Made by a program: the position numbers and the translations under genes
Part shown: piece by piece, positions 62,847 through 64,000 of the stretch
Layout of the letters: each line of letters begins with the position of its first letter
How positions within the stretch are numbered: position 1 is the stretch's first letter
Assembly (NCBI RefSeq): GCF_001028625.1
Contig: NZ_CP011805.1
Span: 930,001 to 994,000 of the forward strand
Origin: Pelagerythrobacter marensis
Lineage (GTDB): Bacteria; Pseudomonadota; Alphaproteobacteria; Sphingomonadales; Sphingomonadaceae
Reading direction: 5' to 3'
DNA length: 64,000 bases
Notes under the pieces: model-generated
The model's input: the letters and a program-made list of their open reading frames with translations, nothing else
Told to the model about the DNA's origin: nothing
Database searches by the model: none

Positions 62847-64000
62847 TTGACCGGTTATCTTCGATATGTGGCAATCTTGCCTGCGCTGGCGTTGGCAACC
62901 GCTTCGACTGGGGCAGGGTCTGACCTTCAGCGGGAGGCGGAGCCTTTTGCTGCGGCACCGATAGCGCTGCTCATCGATACCTCCTCGGGCCAGATCCTTT
63001 TCGCACGCGATGCGGATCGTCGGTTCATGCCTGCGTCGATCACCAAGGTGATGACGATGTTTCTGGCCTTCGAACTGATCGAAGAAGGGAAGCTGTCGCC
63101 GGGGCAATCCTTTGCCATGAGCGAGCAGGCCTATCGCGACTGGTACGGCAAGGGATCGCGCATGTTCCTGGAACTGGGCGAGGTCGTCACCGTCGAAACG
63201 CTGTTGCTCGGCATCGCGAATGTTTCCGCCAACGACGGTGCTGCCGTGCTGGCGGAAGGGGTCGCCGGTTCGGTCGATGACTGGGTCGTGCTGATGAACG
63301 CCAAGGCGCGTGAAATCGGCATGAACGATAGCCATTTCGGCACGCCGAACGGATGGATGGACGAAGGGCGCACATTCTCCACTGCGCATGATCTGGCCCT
63401 GCTCGCACGCGAAATGATCGCGCGGCATCCGCGGCTTTATCGCTTCTATTTCGGTCGTGAGGGTCTCGACTACCGCGGTGTGGCGCAGGCGAACCACGAC
63501 CCGATCAGAGGGCGCGTGGCCGGCGCGGACGGGATCAAGACCGGCTTTACCAATCAGGCAGGCTACGGCTTTCTCGGCAGTGCGGAGCGGGATGGCCGCA
63601 GGCTGGTGATGGTCGCCGCCGCCGCAGCCTCGTCGCGGGAGCGCAGGGATGTTTCGATCGCAATGATGGAGTGGGGCTTCGATGCATTCGATAGCCGCGG
63701 CCTGTATCAGCGCGGCGCCTATGTGGGCGAGGCGCAGGTTCAGGAGGGGGCGGAACAGACCGTTCCGCTTGTCGCAGCCGCACCGATCAACGCCACCTTT
63801 GCGCGTGGAGCATCTTCGCAGCCAAAGCTGACGATCCGATACGAAGGGCCGCTGCGCGCGCCGCTGGAGGCGGGCGAGCACGTTGCGGAACTGGAGATCG
63901 AAATGGAAGGTGCGCCGCCTTCTCGCGTTCCCCTGGTTACCGGGCAGGCCGTGGCGTCGGCTACGGGCTGGCAGCGCCTTAGAAACGGGCTCTGGGGAGT
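62847..64000 (+). CDS. dacC: D-alanyl-D-alanine carboxypeptidase (DacC-like; cut by right edge)
   Basis: At least 384 residues of a class C low-molecular-weight penicillin-binding protein; the 3' end is beyond the window. A signal-like N-terminus precedes the catalytic motifs: SITK (Ser64-Lys67), SAN (Ser127-Asn129, in ANVSAND) and KTG in GADGIKTGFT. It trims the terminal D-Ala of peptidoglycan pentapeptides. Translation starts at TTG 62847, with GGGAG six bases upstream. The C-terminal PBP5-type domain (from about residue 290) is only partly visible. The neighbours are also cell-wall genes. Confidence 0.95.
   Translation, partial: MTGYLRYVAILPALALATASTGAGSDLQREAEPFAAAPIALLIDTSSGQILFARDADRRFMPASITKVMTMFLAFELIEEGKLSPGQSFAMSEQAYRDWYGKGSRMFLELGEVVTVETLLLGIANVSANDGAAVLAEGVAGSVDDWVVLMNAKAREIGMNDSHFGTPNGWMDEGRTFSTAHDLALLAREMIARHPRLYRFYFGREGLDYRGVAQANHDPIRGRVAGADGIKTGFTNQAGYGFLGSAERDGRRLVMVAAAAASSRERRDVSIAMMEWGFDAFDSRGLYQRGAYVGEAQVQEGAEQTVPLVAAAPINATFARGASSQPKLTIRYEGPLRAPLEAGEHVAELEIEMEGAPPSRVPLVTGQAVASATGWQRLRNGLWG

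Overview
The window reads as a chromosomal segment of a GC-rich alphaproteobacterium, most likely a sphingomonad of the Erythrobacteraceae type. The evidence is the gene order hemW-rdgB-rph / hrcA-grpE / dnaK-dnaJ, a CTTG-N17-CCTATAT heat-shock promoter, a PhaR regulator, radA-cvpA-NifU-like synteny, large TonB-dependent receptors and frequent GTG/TTG starts. No CRISPR array, phage, integrase or insertion sequence was recognised.

Core half (1-32,024). The left edge holds a cut hemW, then rdgB and rph. Divergent from these are hrcA and grpE. Next come a secreted DUF885 peptidase-like protein, a small lipoprotein, and a minus-strand run: indoleamine 2,3-dioxygenase, an HEMVH protein and a PCuAC copper chaperone. 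dnaK and dnaJ follow, separated by a terminator-like hairpin, then a patatin-like protein, radA, cvpA, an Fe-S scaffold, an MHS-family transporter, alr, phaR, an archaeal/eukaryal-type proS, a secreted M28 peptidase and rnr. An XRE/MmyB-like regulator faces a small membrane protein across a clean palindrome. A UspA protein, pdhC, a thioesterase, lpd and a Kef-type antiporter close this part.

Accessory half (about 32,100-60,600). (i) An iron-starvation-type sigma factor, a FecR anti-sigma factor, a 1,176-residue TonB-dependent transducer with an STN domain, and a 961-residue secreted M16 protease: together they look like a cell-surface-signalled import-and-digest system. (ii) An AraC regulator followed by a type Va autotransporter whose passenger consists of about six 50-residue repeats, two of them in a 150-bp tandem duplication. 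(iii) A roughly 15-kb aromatic catabolism cluster. It holds a Rieske oxygenase and muconate cycloisomerase divergent from a LysR regulator (with a perfect ATAC-N7-GTAT box), a second TonB-dependent receptor, a phthalate-dioxygenase-type reductase, an AraC regulator, and a seamless operon. That operon encodes an intradiol (chloro)catechol dioxygenase, dienelactone hydrolase, maleylacetate reductase, beta-ketoadipyl-CoA thiolase, an NrtS-like membrane protein, two CoA-transferase subunits, a peroxiredoxin-like protein and a membrane-anchored metallo-beta-lactamase-fold protein. The enzymes form a complete modified ortho pathway from a catechol to succinyl-CoA and acetyl-CoA; the catC and pcaD steps of the ordinary branch are absent here. 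The cluster ends at a tRNA-Ser(UGA) gene whose 3' end faces it, the geometry of an island integrated at a tRNA.

Right edge (60,607-64,000). After tRNA-Ser come cell-envelope genes: an MltB-like lytic transglycosylase, an RlpA/SPOR lipoprotein and a truncated D-Ala-D-Ala carboxypeptidase.
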